64,000 bases of DNA from Gaiella occulta. Its GTDB lineage: Bacteria; Actinomycetota; Thermoleophilia; Gaiellales; Gaiellaceae. This document shows, in pieces, positions 45,441 through 53,236 of this stretch; position 1 is the first letter of the stretch, and every line of letters starts with the position of its first letter. The DNA is taken from positions 186,001-250,000 of the forward strand of contig NZ_QQZY01000002.1 of NCBI RefSeq assembly GCF_003351045.1. The letters are read 5' to 3'. Position numbers and translations under genes: made by a program. A model generated the notes under the pieces. That model ran no database searches. It was not told where the DNA came from and saw nothing but the letters and a program-made list of their open reading frames with translations.

Positions 45441-46133
45441 ATGGCCAGGCCCCGTCGCCGGCACCCGGCGCTCGCCGGGATCGACGAGGCAGCGCTCGCC
45501 GAGTTCCGCGCGGGGATCAGACGGCGCTACACGGACGAGCAGATCCTCGAGCAGCTCCGCGCGAGCGCGCAGCGGCTCGGGCGCTCGCCGACGATGCGCG
45601 AGTTCGCTGCCGACCCCGGCGCGGGCGTGCACCCGCAGACGGTGATCGAGCACTTCGGCACGTGGAACGCCGCCAAGCGCGCGGCGGGGCTGACGCCGCG
45701 ACGCTTCATCAGCCGCGACGAGCTGCTCGGCCAGCTGCGCGCGCTCGGCGCGCAGCTCGGGCGCACGCCGAGCGCGCGCGACCTCGACGAGAACCGCAGC
45801 CGCGTCGCCTCGAAGTCGCTCGTCTGGCACACGTTCGGATCGCTGGCGGCGGCGCTACGGGAGGCGGGATTCGACGTGCCCGTGGGGGAGGAGCGGCTCG
45901 AGCGCGCCGTCGCCCAGGGCGCGGTGCTCGCGCGCTCGCTCGGCCGGCTGCCCAAGATGGCCGACTGGAAGCAAGCACGGCGCAACGACCCCTCGCTGCC
46001 CTCGGAGTGGCAGGTGTACCGCATGGTCGAGATCGAGACGGGGCCGTGGGCGGCGTTCCAGTTCCTCGTGCGCGAGCGGCTGCGCGAGGAAGGCGTCGAC
46101 GTGCGAGCCGACGGACGCCTCGAGTCTAGGTGA
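45441..46133 (+). CDS. Protein of homing-endonuclease-associated (HNH_repeat) type repeats
   Basis: A 230-residue protein built of tandem repeats of the helical HNH-associated type: ILEQLRASAQRLGRSPTMRE...FGTWNAAKRAAGL, then LLGQLRALGAQLGRTPSARD...FGSLAAALREAGF, and a third diverged copy (ARSLGRLPKMADWKQ). Such repeats normally accompany HNH or homing endonucleases and are thought to bind DNA, but no nuclease motif is present here. It is basic at the N-terminus (MARPRRRHPAL). It could be a DNA-binding regulator; this is inference. Divergent from murT with a well-formed promoter. Confidence 0.7.
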   Translation: MARPRRRHPALAGIDEAALAEFRAGIRRRYTDEQILEQLRASAQRLGRSPTMREFAADPGAGVHPQTVIEHFGTWNAAKRAAGLTPRRFISRDELLGQLRALGAQLGRTPSARDLDENRSRVASKSLVWHTFGSLAAALREAGFDVPVGEERLERAVAQGAVLARSLGRLPKMADWKQARRNDPSLPSEWQVYRMVEIETGPWAAFQFLVRERLREEGVDVRADGRLESR

Positions 46134-46408
46134 GCGAGGCACGACGCGCACGCGAGCAGCGCCTGCGCAGCCTGGGTGCGACCGACGCTCGAGTCGGGGT
46201 CGAGGCTGTATCCCGCTACGCCGCACATGCGCCGATTCGATGACCTCACCTGGACGGATCCGTCGACCACACGAGCGTCGCCGGCGTCGATGCGTGCTCT
46301 CTACGGAGGGTGTTCGGCATCTCCCGCCCACGCCGTGGGCGGCGGCAGCCGCGAGGGAGGTCGCGAAAATGCCTCAAGTGGGGGAGGACAGCGGCCGATA
46401 CGTCCTCC

Positions 46409-47299
46409 GTGGAAGGCAACCTCGCCGAGCCGCTGTTCGACGCCGAGCCGAAACCACCGGACGAGGCGCCGGACTCGGCCACCCAGGATCCGCTCAAGCT
46501 CTACGTGCGCCAGATCGGCGACGGACGGCTGCTCACGCCCGCCGAGGAGCGCGAGCTCGCGCGACGCAAGGACGAGGGCGACGAGGCCGCGAAGCGCCGT
46601 CTGATCGAGTGCAACCTGCGTCTCGTGATGTCGATCACCCGCAACTACACCCGCGCCGGCGTGCCGCTGCTCGACCTCATCCAGGAGGGCAACCTCGGCC
46701 TCATCAGGGCGGTCGAGAAGTTCGACTACACGATGGGCTACAAGCTCTCCACCTACGCGACCTGGTGGATACGGCAGTCGATCTCGCGCGCGCTCGCCGA
46801 GCAGGGACGCACGATCCGCCTTCCCGTCCACGTCGCCGACCAGGTGCGGCGCGTCACCCGTGCCCGCCGCGCGCTCGGCCAGAAGCTCAACCGCGACCCC
46901 TCGCTCGAGGAGATCGCGAAGGAGGCGGACTTCACGCCCCGGCGCGTCCAGGAGCTGCTCGAGCTCGTCCAGGATCACGTCTCCCTCGAGACGCCGGTGG
47001 GCGACGGCGAGAGCACGATGTCCGATCTCATCGAGGACACGAACGCCCTCGCACCGGAGACGGAGACGTCGAACAAGCTGCGGACGTCGGAGATCGGCGA
47101 AGCGATCCGCCTGCTGAAGCCGCGACAGCAGCGCGTGCTGATCGAGCGCTTCGGGCTCTCCGGGGGCAAGCCGAAGACGCTCGAGGAGGTGGGAGCGATC
47201 CTCGGCATCACCCGCGAGCGCGTGCGCCAGCTCGAGACGCGCGCGCTGCGCGAGCTGCGCCAGGCCGCACCGAGCCTCGAGCACTACCTGCGCACGTAG
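46409..47299 (+). CDS. RNA polymerase sigma-70 family factor (group 2, RpoD-like)
   Basis: A 296-residue sigma factor without region 1.1. Region 1.2 [21 protein letters not shown], region 2 [16 protein letters not shown]...[18 protein letters not shown], region 3 and region 4.2 [20 protein letters not shown] are complete. The start is uncertain: GTG 46409 is in frame, while an ATG at 46371 with a good GAGGGAGG site is in another frame. The 275-base gap upstream holds a perfect hairpin (CCGCCCAC/GTGGGCGG, 46324-46342). It is convergent with rpoD. Likely an HrdB-paralogue-type stress or growth-phase factor. Confidence 0.88.
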   Translation: MEGNLAEPLFDAEPKPPDEAPDSATQDPLKLYVRQIGDGRLLTPAEERELARRKDEGDEAAKRRLIECNLRLVMSITRNYTRAGVPLLDLIQEGNLGLIRAVEKFDYTMGYKLSTYATWWIRQSISRALAEQGRTIRLPVHVADQVRRVTRARRALGQKLNRDPSLEEIAKEADFTPRRVQELLELVQDHVSLETPVGDGESTMSDLIEDTNALAPETETSNKLRTSEIGEAIRLLKPRQQRVLIERFGLSGGKPKTLEEVGAILGITRERVRQLETRALRELRQAAPSLEHYLRT

Positions 47300-47375
47300 G
47301 CGCGTCCGCGGGCGCGCGCCGGCGTGGAGGTGGAGCCGTATGGACATCGCCGCCCCTCGCGCCCGGCGGCGTGCC

Positions 47376-48425
47376 TCAGGACTGGACGGCCTGCATCTCG
47401 CGGACGCCGGCGAGGTGACGCAGCGAGTCGAGCTCGATCTGGCGCACGCGCTCACGGGTGAGGCCGAGTCGCCGCCCGATCTCCTCCAGCGTCTTCGGCT
47501 CGACGCCGCCGATGCCGTAGCGGAGCACGACGACCTCGCGCTCGCGCGCAGGGAGCGCCGACAACGCGCGCCGCAGCGCCTGGCTGCGCAGCGTCATCTC
47601 GACGCACTCCTCCGGGAGGGGCTCGCTGCCGGCGACGAAGTCGCCGAGCACGGCGTCGTCGCCGTCGCCGACCGGCGCGTCGAGACTCGCGGACGCGCGG
47701 GCCGCGGCACGCACCTCCAGCACCTGCTGCACCGTGAGGGACGCCTCGTCGGCGATCTCCTCGAGTGTCGGCTCGCGTCCGAGCTGCGGCCACAGGGTGC
47801 GCTCGGCGCGGTTCATCTTCTGCAGGCGCTCGACGATGTGGACGGGCATGCGGATCGTGCGTGCCTTGTCGGCGAGCGCCCGCGCGACGGCCTGCCGAAT
47901 CCACCAGGTCGCGTAGGTGGAGAACTTGAAGCCGCGCCGCCAGTCGAACTTCTCGACGGCGCGGATGAGGCCGAGCGTGCCCTCCTGGATGAGGTCGAGG
48001 AACGGAAGCCCCTGGTTGCGGTAGTTCTTCGCGATCGAGACGACGAGCCGCAGGTTGGCCTGGATCATCTGCTGCTTCGCGTCGAGGTCGCCGCGCTCGA
48101 TGCGCTTGGCGAGCTCGACCTCCTGCGCCGCGCTGAGCAGGTGATGCCGTCCCGCCTCGCGCAGGAACAGCTGCAGGGCGTCCGTCGTCGTCTCGGGCGG
48201 CGCCGGTGCGGCCGGTGGCGGCTCCGCCGGCGCGGGGTCGGCGATCTCGATGCCGCGCTTCTCCAGCTCCCGCAGCAGCGCCTCCTGCTCGAGAGGCGAG
48301 AGCTCGTGCGCCTCGACGAGGTCGGCGAGATCTTCGGCGCGGATCGTGCCGGCCTGCTCGCCGGCCTCGAGGAGGACCCGTACCTCTTCCTGCCCGAGCA
48401 GGCTATCGATGTCGATTGTCGTCAT
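47376..48425 (-). CDS. rpoD: Principal RNA polymerase sigma factor
   Basis: A 349-residue sigma-70 with a recognisable region 1.1-like N-terminus ([20 protein letters not shown]), an Ala/Pro linker, region 1.2 [20 protein letters not shown], region 2 ([40 protein letters not shown]), region 3, and region 4.2 [19 protein letters not shown]. The region 1.1 makes it the better candidate for the housekeeping factor of the two. ATG 48425 gives [12 protein letters not shown]; a GTG 13 codons upstream (48464) is also possible. Encoded opposite the group 2 factor, tail to tail, 76 bases apart. Confidence 0.9.
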   Translation of the reverse strand: MTTIDIDSLLGQEEVRVLLEAGEQAGTIRAEDLADLVEAHELSPLEQEALLRELEKRGIEIADPAPAEPPPAAPAPPETTTDALQLFLREAGRHHLLSAAQEVELAKRIERGDLDAKQQMIQANLRLVVSIAKNYRNQGLPFLDLIQEGTLGLIRAVEKFDWRRGFKFSTYATWWIRQAVARALADKARTIRMPVHIVERLQKMNRAERTLWPQLGREPTLEEIADEASLTVQQVLEVRAAARASASLDAPVGDGDDAVLGDFVAGSEPLPEECVEMTLRSQALRRALSALPAREREVVVLRYGIGGVEPKTLEEIGRRLGLTRERVRQIELDSLRHLAGVREMQAVQS

Positions 48426-48529
48426 GGGGGAGCTCGTGCGGGCTGCCACTTCTAACTCTCCCACCGCCGTATGGCATTTGTCCAGACCCGGCGCGGAGTC
48501 GGCCTGGACGCCCTGCGGCTCGACGCACG

Positions 48530-48548
48530 ATAACGTGCGTTATGTCAA
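48530..48548 (-). promoter_or_regulatory. Palindrome and TTGACA upstream of rpoD
   Basis: ATAACGTGCGTTAT at 48530-48543 is a perfect inverted repeat with a two-base centre, overlapping a consensus -35 TTGACA (48548 to 48543, minus strand) about 115 bases before the rpoD start. A shifted dyad GCACGATAACGTGC overlaps it. No convincing -10 lies at normal spacing, so this is reported as an operator-like site only. Confidence 0.4.
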
Positions 48549-48599
48549 GTAACAGGAAATCGGAACACGCTGCGCCCTCCCTGCCGGACGCGCCAGGCG

Positions 48600-49538
48600 C
48601 TAGAAGCTCGCGTCCCGTGCGCCGGCCGCGATGAGCAGGAGAATCGCGGCGGCGGCACAGAGCCGGTAGAGCACGAACACGGAGTAGTCGTGGCGGCGCA
48701 CGTAGCCGAGCAGCCACGAGATGGCGAGCAGGCCGCTGCCGGCGGCGGCGATCGTGCCGACGACGAACGGCCCCACCCAGCCGGCCGGCAGATCGCCGAA
48801 GAGGACGTCCTTCACGCCCTTCAGCAGCACCGCGCCGAGCACGATCGGCACGAGGAGGAGGAACGACAGGCGGGCGGCCGCGTCGCGGCTGAGGCCGAGC
48901 AGGCGCCCGGCGGTGATCGTGATGCCCGACCGGGAAACGCCGGGCGCCAGTGCGAGACTCTGCGCGAGGCCGACGAGGAGCCCCTGCCCGAGGCTGAGCT
49001 CGTGCACGTCGCGTCGCTGCGGGCGGCGGTCTGCCCACCAGAGCACGGCCGCGAACACGGCCAGCAGGACGGCGATCTGCCACGGCTCGCCGAGGCGGTC
49101 CTGGATCACGCTCTCGAGCCCGGCGCCGACGATCGCGGCCGGGATGCTCGCGATGACGATGATCCAGCCGATCTTCTCGTCCTCCCCTGCCACGCTACGC
49201 CGTGCGAGGCTGCGCAGCCACGCGACGAGGTAGCGGACGAGATCGCTCCAGAAGTACGCGACGACGGCGACCAGCGTGCCGAGATGCAGGGCGACGTCGA
49301 AGGTCTTGTTGAAGGCTTCGTGATCCTTGAGGTATGTCCAGTCGCCGAGCCAGGGAACGACGATGAGGTGCCCCGACGAGGAGATCGGCAGCAGCTCGGT
49401 GAAGCCCTGTACGAGCCCGAGCACGAGAGCCTGCCAGTTCGGCAGCTTGCCGGGCTCGTCCCCCCAGCCGAGGGCGGTGAGGACGACGCCGAGCGCGAGC
49501 AGCGCGACGGCGGATCCGTAGGCGGCGGCGCGGCGCAC
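48600..49538 (-). CDS. uppP: Undecaprenyl-diphosphatase
   Basis: A 312-residue BacA/UppP integral membrane phosphatase that recycles undecaprenyl pyrophosphate for wall synthesis and can confer bacitracin resistance. Both catalytic motifs are present: GLVQGFTELLPISSSGHLIV (near residues 40-60) and PGVSRSGITITAGRLLGLSR (near 190-210). Start GTG 49538 is supported by TACGAT six bases upstream on the minus strand. The longer frame to 49577 has no such signal. Confidence 0.94.
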   Translation of the reverse strand: MRRAAAYGSAVALLALGVVLTALGWGDEPGKLPNWQALVLGLVQGFTELLPISSSGHLIVVPWLGDWTYLKDHEAFNKTFDVALHLGTLVAVVAYFWSDLVRYLVAWLRSLARRSVAGEDEKIGWIIVIASIPAAIVGAGLESVIQDRLGEPWQIAVLLAVFAAVLWWADRRPQRRDVHELSLGQGLLVGLAQSLALAPGVSRSGITITAGRLLGLSRDAAARLSFLLLVPIVLGAVLLKGVKDVLFGDLPAGWVGPFVVGTIAAAGSGLLAISWLLGYVRRHDYSVFVLYRLCAAAAILLLIAAGARDASF

Positions 49539-49601
49539 CGGCGCATCGTAGTGGAACCGGCGCCGGGGGCAGCGCACACACCCGCACTCTCACGGCCCGA
49601 G

Positions 49602-49629
49602 CGATTTGCTCGCAAATTGCGACAAATCG
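49602..49629. promoter_or_regulatory. Nested 28-bp dyad, operator candidate
   Basis: An outer inverted repeat CGATTTG / CAAATCG encloses an inner perfect palindrome TCGCAAATTGCGA (49610-49622). It is one of the most A/T-rich stretches of the window and lies 13 bases upstream of the TTGACC -35 at 49643. It looks like a dimeric regulator site for the downstream promoter. Confidence 0.6.
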
Positions 49630-49642
49630 GCGCGCGGCCCTC

Positions 49643-49671
49643 TTGACCCTCCCCACTCCGCGCTCTAGCTT
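49643..49671 (+). promoter_or_regulatory. Strong promoter upstream of a non-coding stretch
   Basis: TTGACC (49643-49648), exactly 17 bases, then TAGCTT (49666-49671). It is among the closest matches to a sigma-70 consensus in the window, and it does not end at a start codon: the next coding start is at 49864. Predicted initiation is near 49678. Confidence 0.6.
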
Positions 49672-49677
49672 CTTGCT

Positions 49678-49850
49678 TGCACCGAGCACGGGGCGCGAGT
49701 AGATCGAAGCCTGGCGCGGAGGCCGTACGCGGAAGCGGAAGGTCGACGGGCCGGGTGGACGAAAGCGCTACCGGCTCGGTGAATTGCTGGTCCGGGCGAG
49801 AGCGGCGGTCGGGCAGGCGTCTTCCCGGCTTCCCGGCAAGCGCTTTCGGT
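49678..49850 (+). ncRNA. Candidate structured RNA of unknown class
   Basis: The 325-base gap between uppP and the next gene has no credible ORF but ordered RNA-like structure. CACCGAGC (49680-49687) pairs with GCTCGGTG about 90 bases later, closing a domain. Inside are short hairpins capped by UACG (CCG-UACG-CGG), GGAA (CGC-GGAA-GCG) and a GAAA loop in the CCGG...CCGG stem near 49752. A GC-GAGA-GC hairpin follows near 49797. It could be a free small RNA or a leader that controls the membrane-protein gene at 49864. I could not match it to SRP RNA, 6S, tmRNA, RNase P or a riboswitch consensus I know. Confidence 0.4.
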
Positions 49851-49863
49851 TAGCATCCGGCCC

Positions 49864-50058
49864 GTGCACCTGCGCATGCCGAGCATCGATCGCGGCGTCC
49901 AGTCGTTTCTGTGGGCGGTCGTCTTCTTCCTCGTCCTCTACTTCGGCATGGTGGCCGTCGACGTCTCGAAGGCGACGGCGCTCATCCTCTCGCTCGTGGC
50001 CGCGTTCCTCATCTTCCTGCTCGTCCGCACGCGCGGCGGCGACACGTCCGGCTCGTAG
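49864..50058 (+). CDS. Small two-helix membrane protein
   Basis: A 64-residue protein with two hydrophobic helices (about residues 13-33 and 36-54) and a polar tail GGDTSGS; a hairpin membrane protein of unknown function. TAGCAT at 49851-49856 lies seven bases before GTG 49864, so it can be transcribed as a leaderless message in addition to any read-through from the promoter at 49643. It lacks similarity that I recognise. Confidence 0.65.
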   Translation: MHLRMPSIDRGVQSFLWAVVFFLVLYFGMVAVDVSKATALILSLVAAFLIFLLVRTRGGDTSGS

Positions 50059-50076
50059 CCGCGCCGGTACGGCCCC

Positions 50077-50277
50077 TCAGCGCCGGCTTCCCGCCGTCAG
50101 GCTCGAGACGAGCCTGCGCGCGAGCGCCGGGCCGACGGCCTGCTCGAGCCGGAGGCGGGCGGGCGCGCGCGGCGCCTCGCCTGCGCGCTCGAGCGCGAAG
50201 CAGTGGCGGAGCAGGGTGTCCAGTGCGTCGGGCCTCGCCGCAGGAAAGGTGACGGTGGTGTCCACGTGCTCTCTCAT
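50077..50277 (-). CDS. Possible small hypothetical protein
   Basis: A 66-codon open frame (MREHVDTTVTFPAARPDALD...) 50 bases downstream of the 203-residue gene on the same strand. Composition is soluble and helical with one Cys. A GAGGAG lies about 18 bases before the ATG, which is far for a ribosome site. It may be a genuine second gene of this small operon; there is no recognised domain. Confidence 0.4.
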   Translation of the reverse strand: MREHVDTTVTFPAARPDALDTLLRHCFALERAGEAPRAPARLRLEQAVGPALARRLVSSLTAGSRR

Positions 50278-50327
50278 CGACACCGGCCGCACCGGCTCCT
50301 CATCCCTCCCCCCAGGGAACGGGTGGG

Positions 50328-50939
50328 TCACTGCTCGAGCTCCAGGCGGCGCTCGTCGAACGCGGAGGAGCCGAGCTGCTCGCGGAACGCCTCCACCGTG
50401 GGAAGCGCGTCGGCCGCGTACACGTGCGGCACGACGCCGATGCGGGCGTCGTTGACGAACGGGACGTCCACGTGCGCGCGGGTGCACACGTTGATCGAGA
50501 TCGAACCGCAGCCCGGGCAGGCGACCGCGACGGCAACGCGCGCGGATCCGGCCGCGATGAGCGTGAACGACGACGGCGTCACCGGCCGCGGCCTGTCCTC
50601 GAGGTAGCAGAAGAAGCTCCACGGCCATTCCCCGGCTCCGATGCGCATCCCCGCGATCGCCGTCAGCTCGTCGCGGAGGTCGCCGCCGCGCGAGGTCATC
50701 AGGTTGACGAACGGCTCGTGCGCGATCAGCCCGAGCGGCGCCACGTCGAGGTCCTCCTGCGTCAGCAGCGCCGCGTGCTCTCCCCCGCACGCGCAGCCGA
50801 AGGCGACGCGGTAGACCGCCGGGTGCGCCGTCCCGGCGAGGCGGCCGATCTGCCGGAACGACGAGAGCAGCACGCGCGCCTCGCCGTGCCGCGGACACGA
50901 GAGGCGAAACGTCCCGGTGAGGGCGTTCATCCCGGCCAT
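50328..50939 (-). CDS. Hypothetical protein with metal-binding-like cysteine pairs
   Basis: A 203-residue soluble protein I do not recognise. Cysteines cluster as SCPRHG (about 14-19), FGCACGGEH (about 48-56) and ACPGCGSISINVC (about 140-152), which suggests one or two zinc sites. The start ATG 50939 is preceded by TATCAC at six bases. The gene stands alone, apart from a possible 66-residue gene downstream. No function is proposed. Confidence 0.65.
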   Translation of the reverse strand: MAGMNALTGTFRLSCPRHGEARVLLSSFRQIGRLAGTAHPAVYRVAFGCACGGEHAALLTQEDLDVAPLGLIAHEPFVNLMTSRGGDLRDELTAIAGMRIGAGEWPWSFFCYLEDRPRPVTPSSFTLIAAGSARVAVAVACPGCGSISINVCTRAHVDVPFVNDARIGVVPHVYAADALPTVEAFREQLGSSAFDERRLELEQ

Positions 50940-51049
50940 GTGTCAGTGATAGACGATCGATCGGACGGCGAGTTGGCGGCGACCCTCTCGCGAACGGCTT
51001 CCCACGGCCGTTGCGGGCGGCACGCGAATCCCTCGGTCGAGGGATCTCC

Positions 51050-51571
51050 TCAGACGGCGATGAGCGCGTGCACGTCGTAGCCGGAAAGCCGCTCGCGGCC
51101 GTGCAGGAACGTCAGCTCGATGACGAACAGCGCGCCCACGACGGTGCCGCCGAGCTGCTCGACGAGATCGACCTTGGCCTTCGCCGTCCCTCCCGTGGCG
51201 AGCACGTCGTCGAGCACGATGACGCGCGTGCCCTCCGCGACCGCGTCGGCATGCACCTGCAGGGAGTCGGTGCCGTACTCGAGCGCGTACGTGGCCTCGA
51301 CGGTCTTCCACGGCAGCTTCCCGGGCTTGCGCGCGGCCACGAAGCCGCAGCCGAGCGCGTAGGCGAGGGCGCCGCCGAAGATGAACCCACGCGCCTCCGC
51401 ACCGAGGATGATGTCCGGCGTGCGTGGCCCGGCCCAGGCGGCGAGCCGGTCGATCGTCTCCCGGAACGCAGCGGGGTCGGCGAGCAGCGGCATCACGTCC
51501 TTGAACACGATCCCCGCGGACGGGAAGTCCGGCACGTCGCGGATGAGCTCGGCGAGATCGATCTCGGTCAC
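51050..51571 (-). CDS. apt: Adenine phosphoribosyltransferase
   Basis: A 173-residue type I PRTase that salvages adenine to AMP. The PRPP-binding loop VIVLDDVLATGGTAKA (near residues 118-133), the N-terminal IRDVPDFPSAGIVFKDVMPL and LGAEARGFIFGGALAYALG are canonical. GTG start in GTGA overlap with the MerR gene, making apt the last gene of the rsiG-like/FHA/MerR/apt unit. Adenine from the nucleoside salvage system at 14-28 kb would be a substrate. Confidence 0.96.
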   Translation of the reverse strand: MTEIDLAELIRDVPDFPSAGIVFKDVMPLLADPAAFRETIDRLAAWAGPRTPDIILGAEARGFIFGGALAYALGCGFVAARKPGKLPWKTVEATYALEYGTDSLQVHADAVAEGTRVIVLDDVLATGGTAKAKVDLVEQLGGTVVGALFVIELTFLHGRERLSGYDVHALIAV

Positions 51572-52263
51572 CGCTCGGCCACCTCGCGCAGGTCGCGCGT
51601 GAGCAAGAGCTGCGCGAGCTCCTGCGCGACGCCGGCCAGCATGTCGAGATCGGCGAGCGCCGCCTTGCGCCGCTCGAGATTGCGCGAGCGCAGTCCGGGT
51701 GCGACAACCTGCTCGATGAGGGCGGACTGGCGGCCGGCGGCCGTCCGGAAGGCGCGCAGATGGCGGGCGTCGACGCCGTAGCGGGCGATCTTCGCACACG
51801 CGAGCGCGATGTCCGCTTCGCTCTCGCGGTAAAGGCGCTCGCCGGCTTCGATGCGCGGCGCCAACAGCCCGTACTCCTCGAGCTGGCGCGCGAACTCGAT
51901 GCTGACGCCGGCGCGCCCGCACAGCTCCTGCATGTCGATCTCGTCCTCGACGCCGGCGATGCCGGCTGCGCGGCGCTTCGCGCGGTCGGCGCTCGGCGAG
52001 CGCAGCTCGTCGCGGATCACGCGCAGCGGCAGGAACTCGTCTCGCTGGAGCCGCAGGATCGTGACGAGGCGCTCGACGTCCGCCTCCGAGAAGAGGCGGT
52101 AGCCGGCGCGCGTGCGCTTGGGGGCGAGCAGCCCCTGGTCCTCGAGGTAGCGGATCTTCGAGATCGAGATGTCGGGGAACTCGGCGCGCAGCCGCTCGCA
52201 CACGGCGCCGATCGTGTGCAGTCGCGTGGCGGCGCCCGTGCCGCTCTCCGTCGTCGTCGTCAT
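51568..52263 (-). CDS. ftsR: MerR-family regulator, FtsR-like
   Basis: A 231-residue MerR-type protein. The N-terminal winged helix reads IGAVCERLRAEFPDISISKI then RYLEDQGLLAPKRTRAGYRL. A second, weaker MerR-like helix-turn-helix follows near residues 110-145 (LCGRAGVSIEFARQLEEYGL). In mycobacteria and corynebacteria the orthologue (Rv1828/FtsR) regulates ftsZ and lies beside the GarA FHA gene, as here. There are no metal-binding cysteines of the MerR/CueR type. ATGA overlap with the FHA gene. Confidence 0.85.
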   Translation of the reverse strand: MTTTTESGTGAATRLHTIGAVCERLRAEFPDISISKIRYLEDQGLLAPKRTRAGYRLFSEADVERLVTILRLQRDEFLPLRVIRDELRSPSADRAKRRAAGIAGVEDEIDMQELCGRAGVSIEFARQLEEYGLLAPRIEAGERLYRESEADIALACAKIARYGVDARHLRAFRTAAGRQSALIEQVVAPGLRSRNLERRKAALADLDMLAGVAQELAQLLLTRDLREVAER

Positions 52264-52709
52264 CGGTACAGGAAGGTCATGCGGTACTTGCCGATCTGCA
52301 GCTCGTCGTCGTCCTCGAGCGCTGCAGAGTCGATCCGCCGCCGGTTGACGAAGGTGCCGTTGAGGCTGCCGAGATCGCGGATGATGAAGGTGTCGCCGTC
52401 ACGCACGAGCTCGGCGTGCCTGCGCGAGACGGTCACGTCGTCGAGGAACACGTCGCATGCGGGAGAGCGGCCGATGAGCGTGCGGTCGCCGATCGCCTGG
52501 AAGCTCTCCCCCGCCCTGCCGCCGCCCGAGCGCACGACGAGCGACGGCCCGACGATCGCGTCGCCACCTTGCTCGACCACCTCGTCCGGGCTCAGGCTCA
52601 GCGTCGTCTCGCCGACGGCGTCGCGCACGAGCAGCGCGCCGCAGCGCGAGCAGTAGCTCGCTGCCTCGGGGCTCTGGAAGCCGCACTCCCGGCAGTAGAT
52701 GTGGCTCAT
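52260..52709 (-). CDS. FHA-domain protein with zinc ribbon (GarA-like)
   Basis: A 149-residue protein: an N-terminal zinc ribbon CRECGFQSPEAASYCSRCG (residues 6-24), a linker with GETTLSLSPDE resembling the phospho-threonine ETT motif of GarA, and a C-terminal FHA domain (about 62-145: LIGRSPACDVFLDDVTVSRR, DLGSLNGTFVN). FHA domains bind phosphothreonine from Ser/Thr kinases; GarA controls 2-oxoglutarate metabolism. The zinc ribbon is an addition relative to mycobacterial GarA. ATGA overlaps on both sides, in the order RsiG-like, FHA, MerR, Apt. Confidence 0.88.
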   Translation of the reverse strand: MSHIYCRECGFQSPEAASYCSRCGALLVRDAVGETTLSLSPDEVVEQGGDAIVGPSLVVRSGGGRAGESFQAIGDRTLIGRSPACDVFLDDVTVSRRHAELVRDGDTFIIRDLGSLNGTFVNRRRIDSAALEDDDELQIGKYRMTFLYR

Positions 52710-53173
52710 CGGCCTCCGCCGAGCACCGGGCCGAGGTCGTCCGGACCGATATGCCCGCCGTCGCGCGAGCGGCGCGCACGCTCGGCGCGCACGATGTCGA
52801 TCTGGCCGTGCAGCACGCGGCGGTTGAGGGAGATGTCGTCCTCCTCCTGCTCGAGCCGGCGGATCTCGGCGCGCAGGGCATCGTCGTCGACCTCGGCGAG
52901 GTCGGGCATCGCGCCGAGGGCGCCCTCCTCCTCGGGCAGGTCGCCGCTGCCCGTATAGATCGCGCGCTCGAGCGTCGTCGGGGAGGGCATGTCGAGCGCC
53001 CCCGCTGCGACCTGCGCGCGCAGGCGCGCGGTGCGCTCGCCGCGGAGGATGTCGATGCGCCCGTGGAGCAGCCGCCGTCGTCGCGAGATCGCGTCCTCGG
53101 TGCTCTCGAGCCGCGAGAGCAGGGCGGACAGCTCGTCGTCGGAGAGAAGCGAGAGGTCGGGGAGCATTTCCAC
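52706..53173 (-). CDS. RsiG-like anti-sigma / c-di-GMP-binding family protein
   Basis: A 155-residue helical protein with an internal duplication (residues 4-47 and 89-132). Each half contains E-x3-S-x2-R-x3-H-x3-D: Glu26, Ser30, Arg33, His37, Asp41 and Glu111, Ser115, Arg118, His122, Asp126. Streptomyces RsiG, which sequesters sigma WhiG when bound to c-di-GMP, has E-x3-S-x2-R-x3-Q-x3-D on each of two antiparallel helices; here Gln is His in both. GTG 53173 follows GGAAAGG. Its sigma partner is not evident here. Assignment rests on the motif and layout. Confidence 0.72.
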   Translation of the reverse strand: MEMLPDLSLLSDDELSALLSRLESTEDAISRRRRLLHGRIDILRGERTARLRAQVAAGALDMPSPTTLERAIYTGSGDLPEEEGALGAMPDLAEVDDDALRAEIRRLEQEEDDISLNRRVLHGQIDIVRAERARRSRDGGHIGPDDLGPVLGGGR

Positions 53174-53204
53174 GGTCAGCCTTTCCGTTGCGGGGGCCGG
53201 AGGG

Positions 53205-53234
53205 ATTGAAGCAGCAGCGACCCCGAGGGGTCAA
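53205..53234 (-). promoter_or_regulatory. Promoter of the rsiG-like/FHA/MerR/apt operon
   Basis: On the minus strand TTGACC (53234 to 53229) and TTCAAT (53210 to 53205) are 18 bases apart, leading to a leader of about 25 bases with GGAAAGG before the GTG start. The -35 sits just beyond the stop of the fused nucleotidyltransferase gene. Confidence 0.55.
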
Positions 53235-53236
53235 CC

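Noticed and set aside
46371-46410. ATG 46371 as the sigma factor start
   Set aside because: It has a good ribosome site but is in a different frame from the sigma coding sequence; it is reported as an anomaly instead.
49678-49850. SRP, 6S, tmRNA or RNase P RNA identity for the structured stretch
   Set aside because: A GGAA-capped hairpin recalls SRP helix 8, but the asymmetric-loop consensus around it is absent. No tmRNA tag ORF, RNase P core or extended 6S hairpin is present.
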